Shown: positions 47,766 to 56,631, counted from the stretch's first letter. The stretch is 64,000 nucleotides of DNA from an uncultured Eubacteriales bacterium (GCA_902793325.1 CADBCY010000002.1:1-64000), one strand, 5' to 3'. Notes: generated by a model not told the origin, from the sequence alone. Translations and numbers: made by a program.

Positions 47766-48838
47766 CGCACTTCCTCCAATATCTTCCGCGTCTTTTCCAC
47801 GATGTCCAGGGAGGTGGGCAGCATGCCGCCCACGCGGTGGATGAGGCGAACGGGCCAGCGGCCCTCCACGCCCAGCTTCACGTCCTGCACCATCTGGCCC
47901 ATGCTCAGCTCCGCGGAGATGACGGCCTTGCAGTTCTTGCCGATCTTGTCAAAGGCTTCGTAGGGATAGGGCCACAGGCTGATGGGGCGGATCATGCCGG
48001 CCTTCACGCCCTGGCTCTCCAGGATCTCCATGGCCTCCTTCACCAGGCGCGCCATGGTGCCGAACGCGACGAACACCACCTCGGCGTTCTCGACGTTCTC
48101 GGTCTCGACGCGGACGAGCTCCTTTTCCATGCGCCCGTACTTCTCGAACAGGTGCTCCACGTGCTCCTCCAGCACCTCGGGCTGCAGGCGCAGGGACTTC
48201 ACCACGCTGCGGGTGCCCTTCTCGCTGCCGGAGATGGCCCAGGGCTTGACGGTGGGAATATCCGCGCTCTCGAGGGGCTTCTTGGGTTCGGGCATCAGCA
48301 CCGGCTCCATCATCTGGCCCATCAGGCCGTCCACCAGCACCATCACGGGGTTGCGCCACTGGTCCGCGAGCGCCGGGGCGTCGTAGAGGATGTCGATGGC
48401 TTCCTGGATGCTGGCCGGCGCGAACACGGGCATCTTGTAGTCGCCGTTGCCGCCGCCGCGGGTAACCTGGTTGTAGTCCGCCTGGCCGGGCTGGATCGAG
48501 CCGATGCCCGGGCCGCCGCGGGAAGCGTTCAGCAGCACCACCGGCACCTCCGCCGAGCACAGGAAGCTCATGCCCTCCTGCATCAGCGCGATGCCAGGAG
48601 ACGAGGACGAGATAAAGCCGTTGCCGCCCGCCGCGCCGCAGCCGTAGGCCATGTTGATGGCGCCCAGCTCGCTCTCGGCCTGGAGGAACTTGCCGCCCCA
48701 CTTGGGCAGCTCCCGGCTCATGAACTCGGGAATCTCGCTCTGGGGCGTGATGGGATAGCCGAAGTAGAAGCGAACGCCGCCGCGAATGACGGCCTCCGCG
48801 AAGGCTTCGTTGCCCTTCATCAGAACCTTTTCACTCAT
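47762..48838 (-). CDS. 2-oxoacid:ferredoxin oxidoreductase, alpha subunit (VorB-like)
   Basis: Pyrimidine-binding alpha subunit of 358 residues, beginning with MKGNEAFAEAVIRGGVRFYF and YPITPQSEIPEF. SSSPGIALMQEGMSF and SRGGPGIGSIQPGQADYNQ are characteristic. The length and sequence resemble proteins annotated VorB (branched-chain 2-oxoacids) or KorA (2-oxoglutarate). With a Liv transporter in the same window, a branched-chain or other amino-acid 2-oxoacid is favoured. Confidence 0.92.
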
Positions 48839-48841
48839 GGG

Positions 48842-49063
48842 TCATTCCTCCTCCTCGAAGATTTCGATAGCGCAGTCCGGGCAGACGGTGGCGCAGCTCT
48901 GGCAGCCGATGCACTTCTCCTGCTCGGTAATCATCGCAGGACAGTAGCCCTTGGCGTTTACCTGGGTGTCCATCTCGATGATCTTCTTGGGACAGAAGCT
49001 CTTGCAGAGCTCGCAGCCCTTGCAGCGCTCCCGGTCGAACACGACCTTGAATTTTCTTGCCAT
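48842..49063 (-). CDS. 2-oxoacid:ferredoxin oxidoreductase, delta (2x4Fe-4S) subunit
   Basis: A 73-residue ferredoxin-like subunit with two clusters, CKGCELCKSFCP and CIGCQSCATVCP. It is the electron-exit subunit of the complex. Three bases ahead of the alpha gene and first of the four subunit genes. Confidence 0.93.
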   Translation of the reverse strand: MARKFKVVFDRERCKGCELCKSFCPKKIIEMDTQVNAKGYCPAMITEQEKCIGCQSCATVCPDCAIEIFEEEE

Positions 49064-49134
49064 GGAAGTACCTCCCTGGTTTCTGGCTTATGCGAAGGAA
49101 GCGGAACCCGCCTCCTGATCACCCTGTACAGCGG

Positions 49135-49860
49135 TTATTGAAACCCGATGTCCAGCCATGCGGGGCGCATGTAGAGCCCCAGCGGCATCGGATGCGCGTA
49201 CCTGCCCTCGATTTCATCGGCCGATACGACGCCCCGCGGATAGCAGTCGCACCACAGCTCGAGCCCCGTGCGCCGGCAGACCTCCTCGCAGAGGGCGTGG
49301 CCCTTCCCCACGCACGCCGCGTCCGTCTCGCGCAGCAGGTGGGTGTTGTTGACGAGGCCGTCCACGCGCATGCCCATGTTGGCCTCGATGGCGCGCAGGT
49401 GCTCCATCACGCCTTCGGCGTCCCGCGTCTCCGGGCGGTTGGCGTTCACCACGCACAGGTTGAGCGTCTCCCCGGGCCTCAGGTACTTGCCGAACTGCCT
49501 GAGCACCAGCGCGCCGGAATCGTTGCCGCCCACGTCCACGATCACGCGGCAGCCCGCGTCCACCAGCGGCGCCTTGATGTTGGCCGCGAGCTCCGGGATC
49601 TCCGCGGTGACCTCGTGGCCGTAGGCGCTGCCGTACACCGGCACGCCCGCCCGTTCGAGCTGCGCGCGCCGCTCGCGGGAGCGGAAGTAGGGGTTGATGA
49701 TGTCCAGGTCCGCGAGCGCGAGCCGTTCATAGGGTCGATGGCCCTGCTTCGCCAGCCCCAGCGCGAGGCTGACGCAGAACTCGGTCTTGCCGCTTCCGTA
49801 GTGGCCGGTGACCACCAGGATGCGCCGTTCGGGCACCCGCAGGCGCAAAGCCTCCCCCAT
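49135..49860 (-). CDS. P-loop ATPase next to the 2-oxoacid oxidoreductase genes
   Basis: A 241-residue P-loop protein with Walker A GHYGSGKTE, a Mrp/MinD-like DLDIINPYFRSRER switch region and a VIVDVGGND Walker B-like strand. It looks like a ParA/MinD-related ATPase. First gene of the operon before the four oxidoreductase subunits, so it may help assemble their Fe-S clusters or the complex; this is inferred from position only. Ends 71 bases before the delta subunit gene. Confidence 0.72.
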   Translation of the reverse strand: MGEALRLRVPERRILVVTGHYGSGKTEFCVSLALGLAKQGHRPYERLALADLDIINPYFRSRERRAQLERAGVPVYGSAYGHEVTAEIPELAANIKAPLVDAGCRVIVDVGGNDSGALVLRQFGKYLRPGETLNLCVVNANRPETRDAEGVMEHLRAIEANMGMRVDGLVNNTHLLRETDAACVGKGHALCEEVCRRTGLELWCDCYPRGVVSADEIEGRYAHPMPLGLYMRPAWLDIGFQ

Positions 49861-49910
49861 GCGCTCATCCTCCGACGCTGATTGTGATGCTTTACCGCAA
49901 TGTACTTTTA

Positions 49911-49939
49911 AATCTATCAGCTAGAAGGGTGGTTGTCAA
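49911..49939 (-). promoter_or_regulatory. Promoter of the ATPase/2-oxoacid oxidoreductase operon
   Basis: TTGACA (49934-49939), 17-base spacer, TAGATT (49911-49916) on the minus strand, with a leader of about 45 bases. Confidence 0.82.
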
Positions 49940-50034
49940 GGCTGTTTTTTTGAATTCTGCAAGTAACGCGCTCGTTTCCTGCATTTTTCAACGGAAATGC
50001 GCGCCGATTCATCAAAATTTTACACGTCCGGGAT

Positions 50035-50063
50035 TTGACAACGACAGGCATGCGTGTTAGAAT
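50035..50063 (+). promoter_or_regulatory. Promoter of the T-box/XRE-cupin-ligase gene
   Basis: TTGACA (50035-50040), 17-base spacer, TAGAAT (50058-50063). Confidence 0.87.
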
Positions 50064-50069
50064 AGCGTC

Positions 50070-50353
50070 AATCGAATAACACCAAAGGCAATGACGAAGA
50101 CGGCGGAATCGCACTGCGCGCAGAGAGCCGGCCACACGCTGCAAGGCCGGTCACAGCGGGTTCAGGAGCCCATCCCTTCCGAGCCGGAAGTCCGAAAGCG
50201 AGGGTTCGCAAGTAGGCGCTTCCCGTGATCGCTGCGTAAAGGCAAAGGGCTTGATGGAGCCTGAAGAGTGGCGCCGACACGGCGCAAGTTGAGTGGTACC
50301 GCGGGCAATGGCTCGCCTCAACGGTGTGATGTTCACACGTTGAGGCGTTTTTT
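50070..50353 (+). promoter_or_regulatory. T-box riboswitch in front of an acyl-CoA-ligase fusion gene
   Basis: T-box core GAGTGGTACCGCGGG (50291-50305) with UGGUACC at 50294-50300. Downstream is a terminator with arms CGCCTCAAC/GTTGAGGCG (50314-50347) and TTTTTT. Stem I has GCCGGCC/GGCCGGT with apical GCTGCAAG, and a base pairing CGGAA with TTCCG. By analogy with the cysS T-box the specifier is ATC (Ile) at 50172-50174; TTC (Phe) at 50161-50163 is the alternative. T-boxes usually control tRNA ligases, amino acid biosynthesis or transport. Confidence 0.88.
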
Positions 50354-50424
50354 GTTGCCGCCCTTCGAAATGCCATCATCCCCGAGCGGTTTCGAGGACC
50401 CAGGAAAAAGGAGGATGCACCCCC

Positions 50425-52689
50425 ATGGAAAACGCAACCAGCATGCTGCACGAGGTTTCGACCCGTATCCGCGCGCTGCGCGAGATCGCCGGCTATTCCA
50501 TCCCCTACATGGCCGAGCAAACGGACCTGGATGTGGAGACGTATTACAAGTATGAATCCGGCACGGTCGATCTGCCCTTTACCTTTATCCACAACTGCGC
50601 GAAGATCTTCGGCGTGGACATCACGGACATCATGGAGGGCCGCAGCGCCAACCTGTCCAGCTACACCGTGACCCGCAAGGGCACCGCCGCCACCACCGCG
50701 CATGAGGAGGGCATCGAGATCCGCAACCTGGCGCCCGAGTTCAGCAAGAAGCTGGCCGAGCCGTTCTGGGTGACCTACAGCTACAGCAAGGAGCTGCAGG
50801 ACAAGCCCATCCACACCACCACGCACTCCGGCCAGGAGTTCGACCTCATCATCTCCGGCGAGCTGCTGGTGCGCGTGGGCGACCACGTGGAGCACCTGTA
50901 CGAGGGCGACACCATCTACTATAATTCCTCCACCCCCCACGGCATGATCGCCACCGGCGGGCGGGACTGCACCTTCTGCGCCGTGGTGCTGCCCGGCGAG
51001 GACGCGGAGCCCGGGGAGGTCACCCAGACGGTGATGGCCGTGCGCCCCGTGAAGCAGAAGCTGATCTACGACGAGTTCGTGAAGCTGGAAGAGGACGACA
51101 ACGGCCAGTTGAAGCACATCAGCTTCCCCAACGCCGAGCGCTTCAACTTCGCCTTCGACATCGTGGACGCCCTGGCGGAGAAGAAGCCGGACAAGCTGGC
51201 CATGCTGTACGTGGACCGCGACAAGAACGAGACGCGCTTCACCTTCGAGGACATCAGCCGCAAGTCCAGCCGCGCGGCCAATTACTTCAAGGCCCTGGGC
51301 ATCAAGCGGGGCGACCGCGTGATGCTGGTGCTGCGCCGCAACTGGCAGTTCTGGGTGACGATGATGGCGCTGCACAAGCTGGGCGCCGTCGCGATCCCCG
51401 CCACCGACCAGCTTCTGAAGAAGGACTACGAATACCGCTTCGAGACGGCCAGGGTGACCGCCATCTGCGTGACCGCCGAGGGCGACGCGGCCTCGCACGT
51501 GGAGGAGGCCTTTGAAACCTGCCCCTTTGTCGCCACGCGCATCCTCTGCGGCGGCAGGCGCGAGGGCTGGCACGACTTCGACGAGGAGTACCTGCGCTAC
51601 CGCTCCACCTTCCCGCGCACGGCGGACGCGCCCTGCGGCAGCGACCCGATGGTCATGTTCTTCTCCTCCGGCACCACCGGCTATCCGAAGCTGGCCATGC
51701 ACAACCACAAGTACCCCCTGGGCCACTTCATCACCGCGCACTACTGGCACTGTGTGGAACCGGACGGCCTGCACCTGACCATCTCCGACACCGGCTGGGG
51801 CAAGGCGCTGTGGGGCAAGCTGTACGGGCAATGGCTGAACGAGGGCGCGGTGTTCACCTACGATTTCGACCGCTTCAACGCCCACGACATCCTGCCCATG
51901 TTCGCCAAGTATAACATCACCACCTTCTGCGCGCCGCCTACGATGTACCGCTTCCTGATCCGCGAGGACATCTCGAAGTACGACCTGAGCAGCATCCACT
52001 ACGCCTGCACCGCGGGCGAGGCGCTGAACCCCGAGGTCTTCAACCTGTTCAAGAAGACCACGGGCCTGTCCATCATGGAGGCCTTTGGCCAGACCGAGAC
52101 GACGCTGGTGCTCGGCAACTTCTACGGCATGACGCCCAAGGTGGGCAGCATGGGCAAACCCAGCCCGATGTACGACGTGGATCTGGTGGACGCGGACGGC
52201 AACCCCGTACAGCTCGGTACGCCGGGCGAAATCGTCATCCGCACGGACAAGGAGACGCCCTGCGGCCTGTTCATGGGCTACTACGGCAACCAGGAAGCGA
52301 CCGACACCGTGTGGCACGACGGCCTCTACCACACCCGCGACATGGCCTGGCGCGATGAGGACGGCTACTACTGGTATGTCAGCCGCACGGACGACGTCAT
52401 CAAGTCCTCCGGCTACCGCATCGGGCCGTTTGAGATCGAGAGCGTCATCATGGAACTGCCTTACGTGCTGGAGTGCGGCGTCTCCGCCGCGCCGGACGAG
52501 GTGCGCGGCCAGGTCGTGAAGGCGTCCGTCGTGCTCACCAAGGGCACCGTGGGCACCGACGAGCTGAAGAAGGAAATCCAGAACTACGTCAAGAAGCGCA
52601 CCGCGCCGTACAAGTATCCCCGCATCGTGGTCTTCCGCGACGAGCTCCCCAAGACCATCAGCGGAAAGATCCAGCGCAACCAGCTCTGA
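50425..52689 (+). CDS. XRE HTH-cupin-acyl-CoA synthetase fusion
   Basis: One 754-residue protein with three parts. Residues 1-70: XRE-type HTH (IRALREIAGYSIPYMAEQT, YYKYESG). Residues about 90-200: cupin (HTTTHSGQEFDLIISGELLV, GDTIYYNSSTPHG). Residues about 225-754: adenylate-forming acid:CoA ligase with A3 FFSSGTTGYPKLAM, A5 EAFGQTET, A7 RDEDGYYWYVSRTDD and A10 PKTISGKIQ. The ligase half resembles medium-chain or acetyl/propionyl-type acyl-CoA synthetases. All catalytic motifs are present, so it should be active. Its T-box leader suggests control by the level of one amino acid. GGAGG lies upstream of the start. Confidence 0.9.
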   Translation: MENATSMLHEVSTRIRALREIAGYSIPYMAEQTDLDVETYYKYESGTVDLPFTFIHNCAKIFGVDITDIMEGRSANLSSYTVTRKGTAATTAHEEGIEIRNLAPEFSKKLAEPFWVTYSYSKELQDKPIHTTTHSGQEFDLIISGELLVRVGDHVEHLYEGDTIYYNSSTPHGMIATGGRDCTFCAVVLPGEDAEPGEVTQTVMAVRPVKQKLIYDEFVKLEEDDNGQLKHISFPNAERFNFAFDIVDALAEKKPDKLAMLYVDRDKNETRFTFEDISRKSSRAANYFKALGIKRGDRVMLVLRRNWQFWVTMMALHKLGAVAIPATDQLLKKDYEYRFETARVTAICVTAEGDAASHVEEAFETCPFVATRILCGGRREGWHDFDEEYLRYRSTFPRTADAPCGSDPMVMFFSSGTTGYPKLAMHNHKYPLGHFITAHYWHCVEPDGLHLTISDTGWGKALWGKLYGQWLNEGAVFTYDFDRFNAHDILPMFAKYNITTFCAPPTMYRFLIREDISKYDLSSIHYACTAGEALNPEVFNLFKKTTGLSIMEAFGQTETTLVLGNFYGMTPKVGSMGKPSPMYDVDLVDADGNPVQLGTPGEIVIRTDKETPCGLFMGYYGNQEATDTVWHDGLYHTRDMAWRDEDGYYWYVSRTDDVIKSSGYRIGPFEIESVIMELPYVLECGVSAAPDEVRGQVVKASVVLTKGTVGTDELKKEIQNYVKKRTAPYKYPRIVVFRDELPKTISGKIQRNQL

Positions 52690-52726
52690 TCGACAAAACA
52701 CGCTGCAGAGCGGCGAGAAAGGCCGG

Positions 52727-52902
52727 CGCAAAGCTTCGAATTTCAATTCGAACCTTTGCGGTTTTCAGCTTCGCTGAAAACTGGAAATCCCTTCGGGATT
52801 GCGGGAGCTTACCTAAACGTAAGTGACCAAATCCGCAGGGCGGCCTGACGCAGCAAGCGGAGATTTCCTCCGCGTCAGCGGTGTCTTTCAGGAAATCTCC
52901 GC
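52727..52902 (+). repeat. Cluster of five consecutive stem-loops
   Basis: In the 285-base gap after the ligase gene: 52727-52760 (15-bp arms with TTCGAATT), 52761-52781 (GTTTTCAGC/GCTGAAAAC), 52786-52800 (AATCCC/GGGATT), 52808-52823 (CTTAC/GTAAG) and 52857-52902 (GCGGAGATTTCC arms). The last overlaps a competing stem CTGACGC/GCGTCAG (52845-52878). It could be a palindromic repeat element or a structured RNA; no reading frame is convincing. Confidence 0.55.
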
Positions 52903-52926
52903 GGTTGCGGCCTTTATCGACGATCT

Positions 52927-52967
52927 GGCCCGCCCTGGACTGTCGTCCGGGGCGGGCCGTGGTTTTT
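52927..52967 (+). terminator. Terminator of the XRE-cupin-ligase gene
   Basis: A 9-bp stem GGCCCGCCC/GGGCGGGCC with GTGG then TTTTT; reads on the + strand. Confidence 0.82.
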
Positions 52968-52974
52968 ATTTCGT

Positions 52975-53658
52975 TTATTGCAGGCTTCTGTGCGCGCTTC
53001 CGAAGTCCGGCCGGTACATCTGCGCGCCCACGGGCACGCGGACGGCGTCGGCTTCGGCGGGCTCGAGTGTGAAGGCGGAGACCTCGTAGGCGTTGCGCAC
53101 CATGTACTCGCCGTTCTCCAGCAGCTTCTGGTATTCCCGGGACTGGAGCCGGCCCGTGAGCCGCACCCGATCCCCCACGCTGAAGCGGGAAGCGTACTGC
53201 GCGTTGCGGCCCCAGGCGATGCAGGGAATGTAGTCGCTCTTGCCAAAGGCCCGGTTCACCGCCAGCATCATGTCGCAGATCTCCCGCCCGAAGGGCGTGG
53301 AGCGGTAGATGGGCGGCTTGCACAGCGCGCCGGTCAGGCTCACGCGGTTCAGCGTGTCGTTTTCATCGGTCTCGGTGATGCTCTGGGCGAACAGCGTGAC
53401 CATCAGCCGGCCCGCGCCCTCCACCACCTTGTTGTAGGAGCGCACCTGTCCGGTGAGCAGCAGCAGCTCGTCCCGCTCCCGCGGCAGCATGGGCATCAGC
53501 TTGCCGGGTATGGTCACCGGCAGGTGGTCCGCCGTGCCGGAAAGGCGCTTCACCATCAGCGTGCCGGTGTAGAAGGGCTCGTTCATGACCTCGTGACTCA
53601 GGGTGAGTTCGCCCTCCAGGCGGCCCACCACGGTGATCTTGTTGCCAGGATTCTCCAT
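52975..53658 (-). CDS. SSB-like protein with two OB-fold regions
   Basis: A 227-residue protein related to single-stranded DNA-binding proteins. The C-terminal part (about residues 100-200: LNRVSLTGALCKPPIYR, FGREICDMMLAVNRAFG, CIAWGRNAQYASRF) is a typical SSB OB fold. The N-terminal 95 residues look like a second, divergent OB fold. No acidic SSB tail (DDxxF) at the C-terminus, which ends FGSAHRSLQ, so the main replicative SSB is probably elsewhere. Role likely in DNA metabolism; target unknown. Confidence 0.75.
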   Translation of the reverse strand: MENPGNKITVVGRLEGELTLSHEVMNEPFYTGTLMVKRLSGTADHLPVTIPGKLMPMLPRERDELLLLTGQVRSYNKVVEGAGRLMVTLFAQSITETDENDTLNRVSLTGALCKPPIYRSTPFGREICDMMLAVNRAFGKSDYIPCIAWGRNAQYASRFSVGDRVRLTGRLQSREYQKLLENGEYMVRNAYEVSAFTLEPAEADAVRVPVGAQMYRPDFGSAHRSLQ

Positions 53659-53812
53659 CGTATCCCTCCGGTTTGCGCAGCGGCCCCGACGGGCCGCCCG
53701 AAATGTGATTCATCCCTATCTATCCTATGCCGTCCCCTCCCCTTTCATTCCAGGCAGCTGTAATAAAGTCGTCACGCGCCGCCGAGGCCGTCCGCTCCCG
53801 CGCGGTCGCCGC

Positions 53813-53896
53813 TCAACCAGCCGTTCGCGCGATGTGGCAGGTGGAACCCACGTGGCTCTGTCCGTAAATAACGACCGTACTGATCGCCTTTTCCAT
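53813..53896 (-). pseudogene. Flavodoxin/FMN-reductase N-terminal remnant (27 codons)
   Basis: A short frame after a clear GGAGG (eight bases from the ATG) encodes 27 residues, starting MEKAISTVVIYGQSHVG and ending with STCHIAR before a stop four codons later. The 'VVIYGQSHVGST..IAR' pattern is the first beta-strand and phosphate loop of flavodoxin-like NADPH-dependent FMN reductases. The rest of the gene is missing; neighbouring frames do not restore it. It follows the MBL gene by 41 bases, so it looks like a truncated former partner, not a functional small protein. Confidence 0.55.
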
Positions 53897-53937
53897 ACCG
53901 TTATTCCTCCGTCCCGGATCTGCCGCGGGGCTGCTCC

Positions 53938-54621
53938 CTAGGCTTCCTCCAGCAGGGTATGCAGCAGTTCCCGCTTCGTCTGCGGGATCCAGTGGCTTTC
54001 CAGAAGGGTGTCCGCGTCGATGCCTTCGATGGCGTCCGCCAGTTTCCGCGCGAGGGCGGGATCCTTCTCCCAGCCGGGGAACGCCCCGCACGCGGCGTCG
54101 CCCAGGAACAGCACGCCTTCGCCCGGAGCATATACCAGCGCCGCGTCATCCGTATGCGGCGAATCCGCCTGAAAGACCCGGACGGGACAGTTGCCCGCGT
54201 CCAACAGCATCTCCCCCGAGAACACCAGGTCGGAGAGCGTCACGACCACGGGCCGACCGCCCTCGTACTCCCTGCGGATGCGATCGTCCAGGGCGAAGAA
54301 CATCTCCGTCCCCTCCCTTTCGATCCGCTCCCGGAAGGCGCGCAGGTGGCCGTTGGTCCGCGCGTTGGCCAGGCACAGGCCGTGCACGACATGCATGCCG
54401 AAGGTGTGGTCCCAGTGCCAGTGCGTCAGCACCGTCAGGCTCGGAAGCGGCAGTCCGGCCTCTTCCAGCGCCCGGTAGAACGCCGCGGTGTGGTCGTCCG
54501 AGTGCCCGGCGTCCACCGCCAGGCTCCAGCGGTCTCCGCGGATATAGCCCAGGTTCGGGCGGTCGCGCTCCTCCTCATGCGGGTAGACCCATATGCGCTC
54601 CGTCAGTCTGTTCAGCTTCAT
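53938..54621 (-). CDS. Metallo-beta-lactamase-fold hydrolase
   Basis: A 227-residue MBL-fold protein. The zinc motif is HWHWDH (residues about 66-71), with further ligands likely in the ADSPHTDDAALVY and LFLGDAACG segments and a final His at ESHW. No membrane segment. Likely a hydrolase for a thioester, sugar or quinone-type substrate; sequence does not decide. AAGGAG lies upstream of the ATG. A flavoprotein remnant follows. Confidence 0.88.
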   Translation of the reverse strand: MKLNRLTERIWVYPHEEERDRPNLGYIRGDRWSLAVDAGHSDDHTAAFYRALEEAGLPLPSLTVLTHWHWDHTFGMHVVHGLCLANARTNGHLRAFRERIEREGTEMFFALDDRIRREYEGGRPVVVTLSDLVFSGEMLLDAGNCPVRVFQADSPHTDDAALVYAPGEGVLFLGDAACGAFPGWEKDPALARKLADAIEGIDADTLLESHWIPQTKRELLHTLLEEA

Positions 54622-54665
54622 TGCGCACGCTCCTTTTCATTTCGATTCTGTCGGCCCGTTTGCCG

Positions 54666-54698
54666 AAAAAGAAAGGGAGGAGGAACGCTCCCCCTCCC
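54666..54698 (-). terminator. Terminator of the diguanylate cyclase gene
   Basis: GGGAGG/CCTCCC arms with extra G/C pairs, followed by TTTCTTTTT on the minus strand, just past the stop codon. Confidence 0.78.
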
Positions 54699-54711
54699 AT
54701 CGGCCCTGCGG

Positions 54712-56406
54712 TCAATTCCCGCGGGACGACTTGCACCTTCGCTTGTCCTCGTACATCAGCTCGTCCGCGCGGTGCAGCACCTGCTCGACGCTCGTATCCG
54801 CATACGGCTGGTACACCGCCATGCCCTTCGCGACGTTGATGCACTGCCAGGGGTGTTCTGCCGTGGCGTTGCGCTCCTCGGCGCAGGCGTCGAAGGTCTT
54901 AAGCAGCTCTTCGCGGTTGTTGTAGTCCGAGCGCTGCAATATGACCGAGAATTCGTCGCCGCCCATGCGGAATACGGGGCTGTGGGCAAAGACCTTGCAG
55001 ATCATCGTGCAGGTCGCCTGCAGGTAGATGTCGCCGCAGTCGTGGCCGTACTCGTCGTTGATCTGCTTCAGGTCGTTGCAGTCGAACGTGACGATCGAGA
55101 ACTGGGGGGGCTTGTCCTGTCCGCCGAGGCGGATCGTATCGTTCAGCCTGGCCATGGAGGCGGTGAAGGCGCCCTTGTTCTTGACGCCCGTCATCGCGTC
55201 CTTGTAGGCGCGGCTGTTCAGGTCGCTGATGTAAAGCTGCAGGTAATTGCGCATCTGGCGGAAGGCGGCGGTCAGTATGCCCACTTCATCCCTGCCTTCA
55301 TAGTCGAGCTCCACGTCGTAATCGCCGGCCAGCAGCTTCTGCGACGCCATCGTAAGGCGCAGCAGCGGCTTGGTCAGCGCGTTCATCAGGAAGAGTATGG
55401 CGAGGGTAAACACGGCCAGGATCACCGCCGCGACCAGAAGGATAATCAGCATCAACTGCCGCTGGGATGCGGTGATCTCGGAGACCGGCGCCGTGACGGC
55501 GACCTTGTGGTCGTCGGTCAGCGTGGCGAAGGCGAGCTGCCACTGCTTCTGGTTCCTGATGTAGCGGATCATCATGTCCCCGCTGCTCCTGCGCCGCAGC
55601 AGCTCCTCGTCGAGGCTCTGGCTCATCGAGACCGGCACGCCCCTGGACTGCATGTCCGGGTGATAGATCACGTGGCCGTCGCGGTCCATCAGGAACGCAA
55701 AGCCGCTGTCGTATGCCCGGAGCGAGCTGATCTGGCTGATCATGGTGTCGAACAGGATGTCCATGCCCAGCACGCCCACCACGAAGCCCTGGTGGTAGAT
55801 CGGCGCGACGTAGGAGATCGTCCACTGCTCGCCCAGGAAGTGCGCCTTGTACGGGCCGACCCACACGGCGCTGCCGGCCTTCAGCGGGGAATAATACCAC
55901 GTGGTGTGATCGATGTCGCCGCGGTCGAGCTCCCTGGAGTCCAGCGGCGGCTGCTTCTGGAATTCATCGCCGTCGAGCTTGGACCAGAAGAAGCCGTGCT
56001 CGTTCGAGCCGTAGTCCGAATTGATGCAGTAGTAATACGTCACGATGCCGTTCGTGCTGTTGGCGATGCTGCCGAAGGCGTGCTCCACATCCGCACAGTG
56101 CTTCTTCATGGCGGCGTCCAGTGCCTCCACCTGCTCCGGGGTGCCGGAGTTGCCGAGGTACTCTATGTCCAGGTCGTCGAGGGAGTCCCCCGCGATCCGG
56201 ATCGCCATGTTCACCGATTGCTTGAGGCTGTCGAGGTAGGCGTCCAGCTTTCGCTGCATGTTCTCGCTGATCAACCGCATTTTCTCCGTGGAACTGCGGT
56301 CGCTCTCCATGCCGATGCTGAGCACGCCGAGTCCGCCGAGCGCGAGCACGCTGGTGAGAATCGCGGCGATGGTCACCGCTGTGATTTTTATGCGAATCGA
56401 ATGCAT
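54712..56406 (-). CDS. Membrane-bound diguanylate cyclase with Cache sensor
   Basis: Makes cyclic di-GMP. Order: N-terminal membrane helix, extracellular dCache-like region (residues about 40-300, WYYSPLKAGSAVWVGPY), a second membrane helix (LMLIILLVAAVILAVFTLAI), a HAMP segment, and a C-terminal GGDEF domain with FRMGGDEFSVIL. The active-site motif is intact. An I-site (RxxD five residues before GGDEF) is not seen, so product inhibition may be absent. 564 residues. Promoter at 56487-56515. Confidence 0.92.
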   Translation of the reverse strand: MHSIRIKITAVTIAAILTSVLALGGLGVLSIGMESDRSSTEKMRLISENMQRKLDAYLDSLKQSVNMAIRIAGDSLDDLDIEYLGNSGTPEQVEALDAAMKKHCADVEHAFGSIANSTNGIVTYYYCINSDYGSNEHGFFWSKLDGDEFQKQPPLDSRELDRGDIDHTTWYYSPLKAGSAVWVGPYKAHFLGEQWTISYVAPIYHQGFVVGVLGMDILFDTMISQISSLRAYDSGFAFLMDRDGHVIYHPDMQSRGVPVSMSQSLDEELLRRRSSGDMMIRYIRNQKQWQLAFATLTDDHKVAVTAPVSEITASQRQLMLIILLVAAVILAVFTLAILFLMNALTKPLLRLTMASQKLLAGDYDVELDYEGRDEVGILTAAFRQMRNYLQLYISDLNSRAYKDAMTGVKNKGAFTASMARLNDTIRLGGQDKPPQFSIVTFDCNDLKQINDEYGHDCGDIYLQATCTMICKVFAHSPVFRMGGDEFSVILQRSDYNNREELLKTFDACAEERNATAEHPWQCINVAKGMAVYQPYADTSVEQVLHRADELMYEDKRRCKSSRGN

Positions 56407-56486
56407 GGCTATTCCTCCCGCCGGAAAGGGATGCGCGCCGGGCGTCCGTCACCCAGGCAATTCACATTCAGAAACCGACATTATAT

Positions 56487-56515
56487 ATTATATATGAAAT
56501 CCGGCGAAATAGCAA
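56487..56515 (-). promoter_or_regulatory. Promoter of the diguanylate cyclase gene
   Basis: TTGCTA (56510-56515), 17-base spacer, TATAAT (56487-56492) on the minus strand. Confidence 0.75.
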
Positions 56516-56631
56516 TAACATTTTAACAATAATCGCGCGTTGCGGCACATGTTTTTGCGCCCCGGGACGCCTCGGACGCGCACATCCTCCCTCCTTCGCA
56601 GCGCATCCGGGCGATCCGCCTCCCTTCCGCG

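Noticed and set aside
50068-52746. An 892-codon minus-strand frame opposite the XRE-cupin-ligase gene
   Set aside because: Same cause: repetitive translation, no ribosome site, and it covers a T-box and a real gene on the other strand.
53959-56526. An 855-codon + strand frame opposite the MBL and GGDEF genes
   Set aside because: Antisense to two real genes and their promoter and terminator; Arg/His/Val-rich translation.
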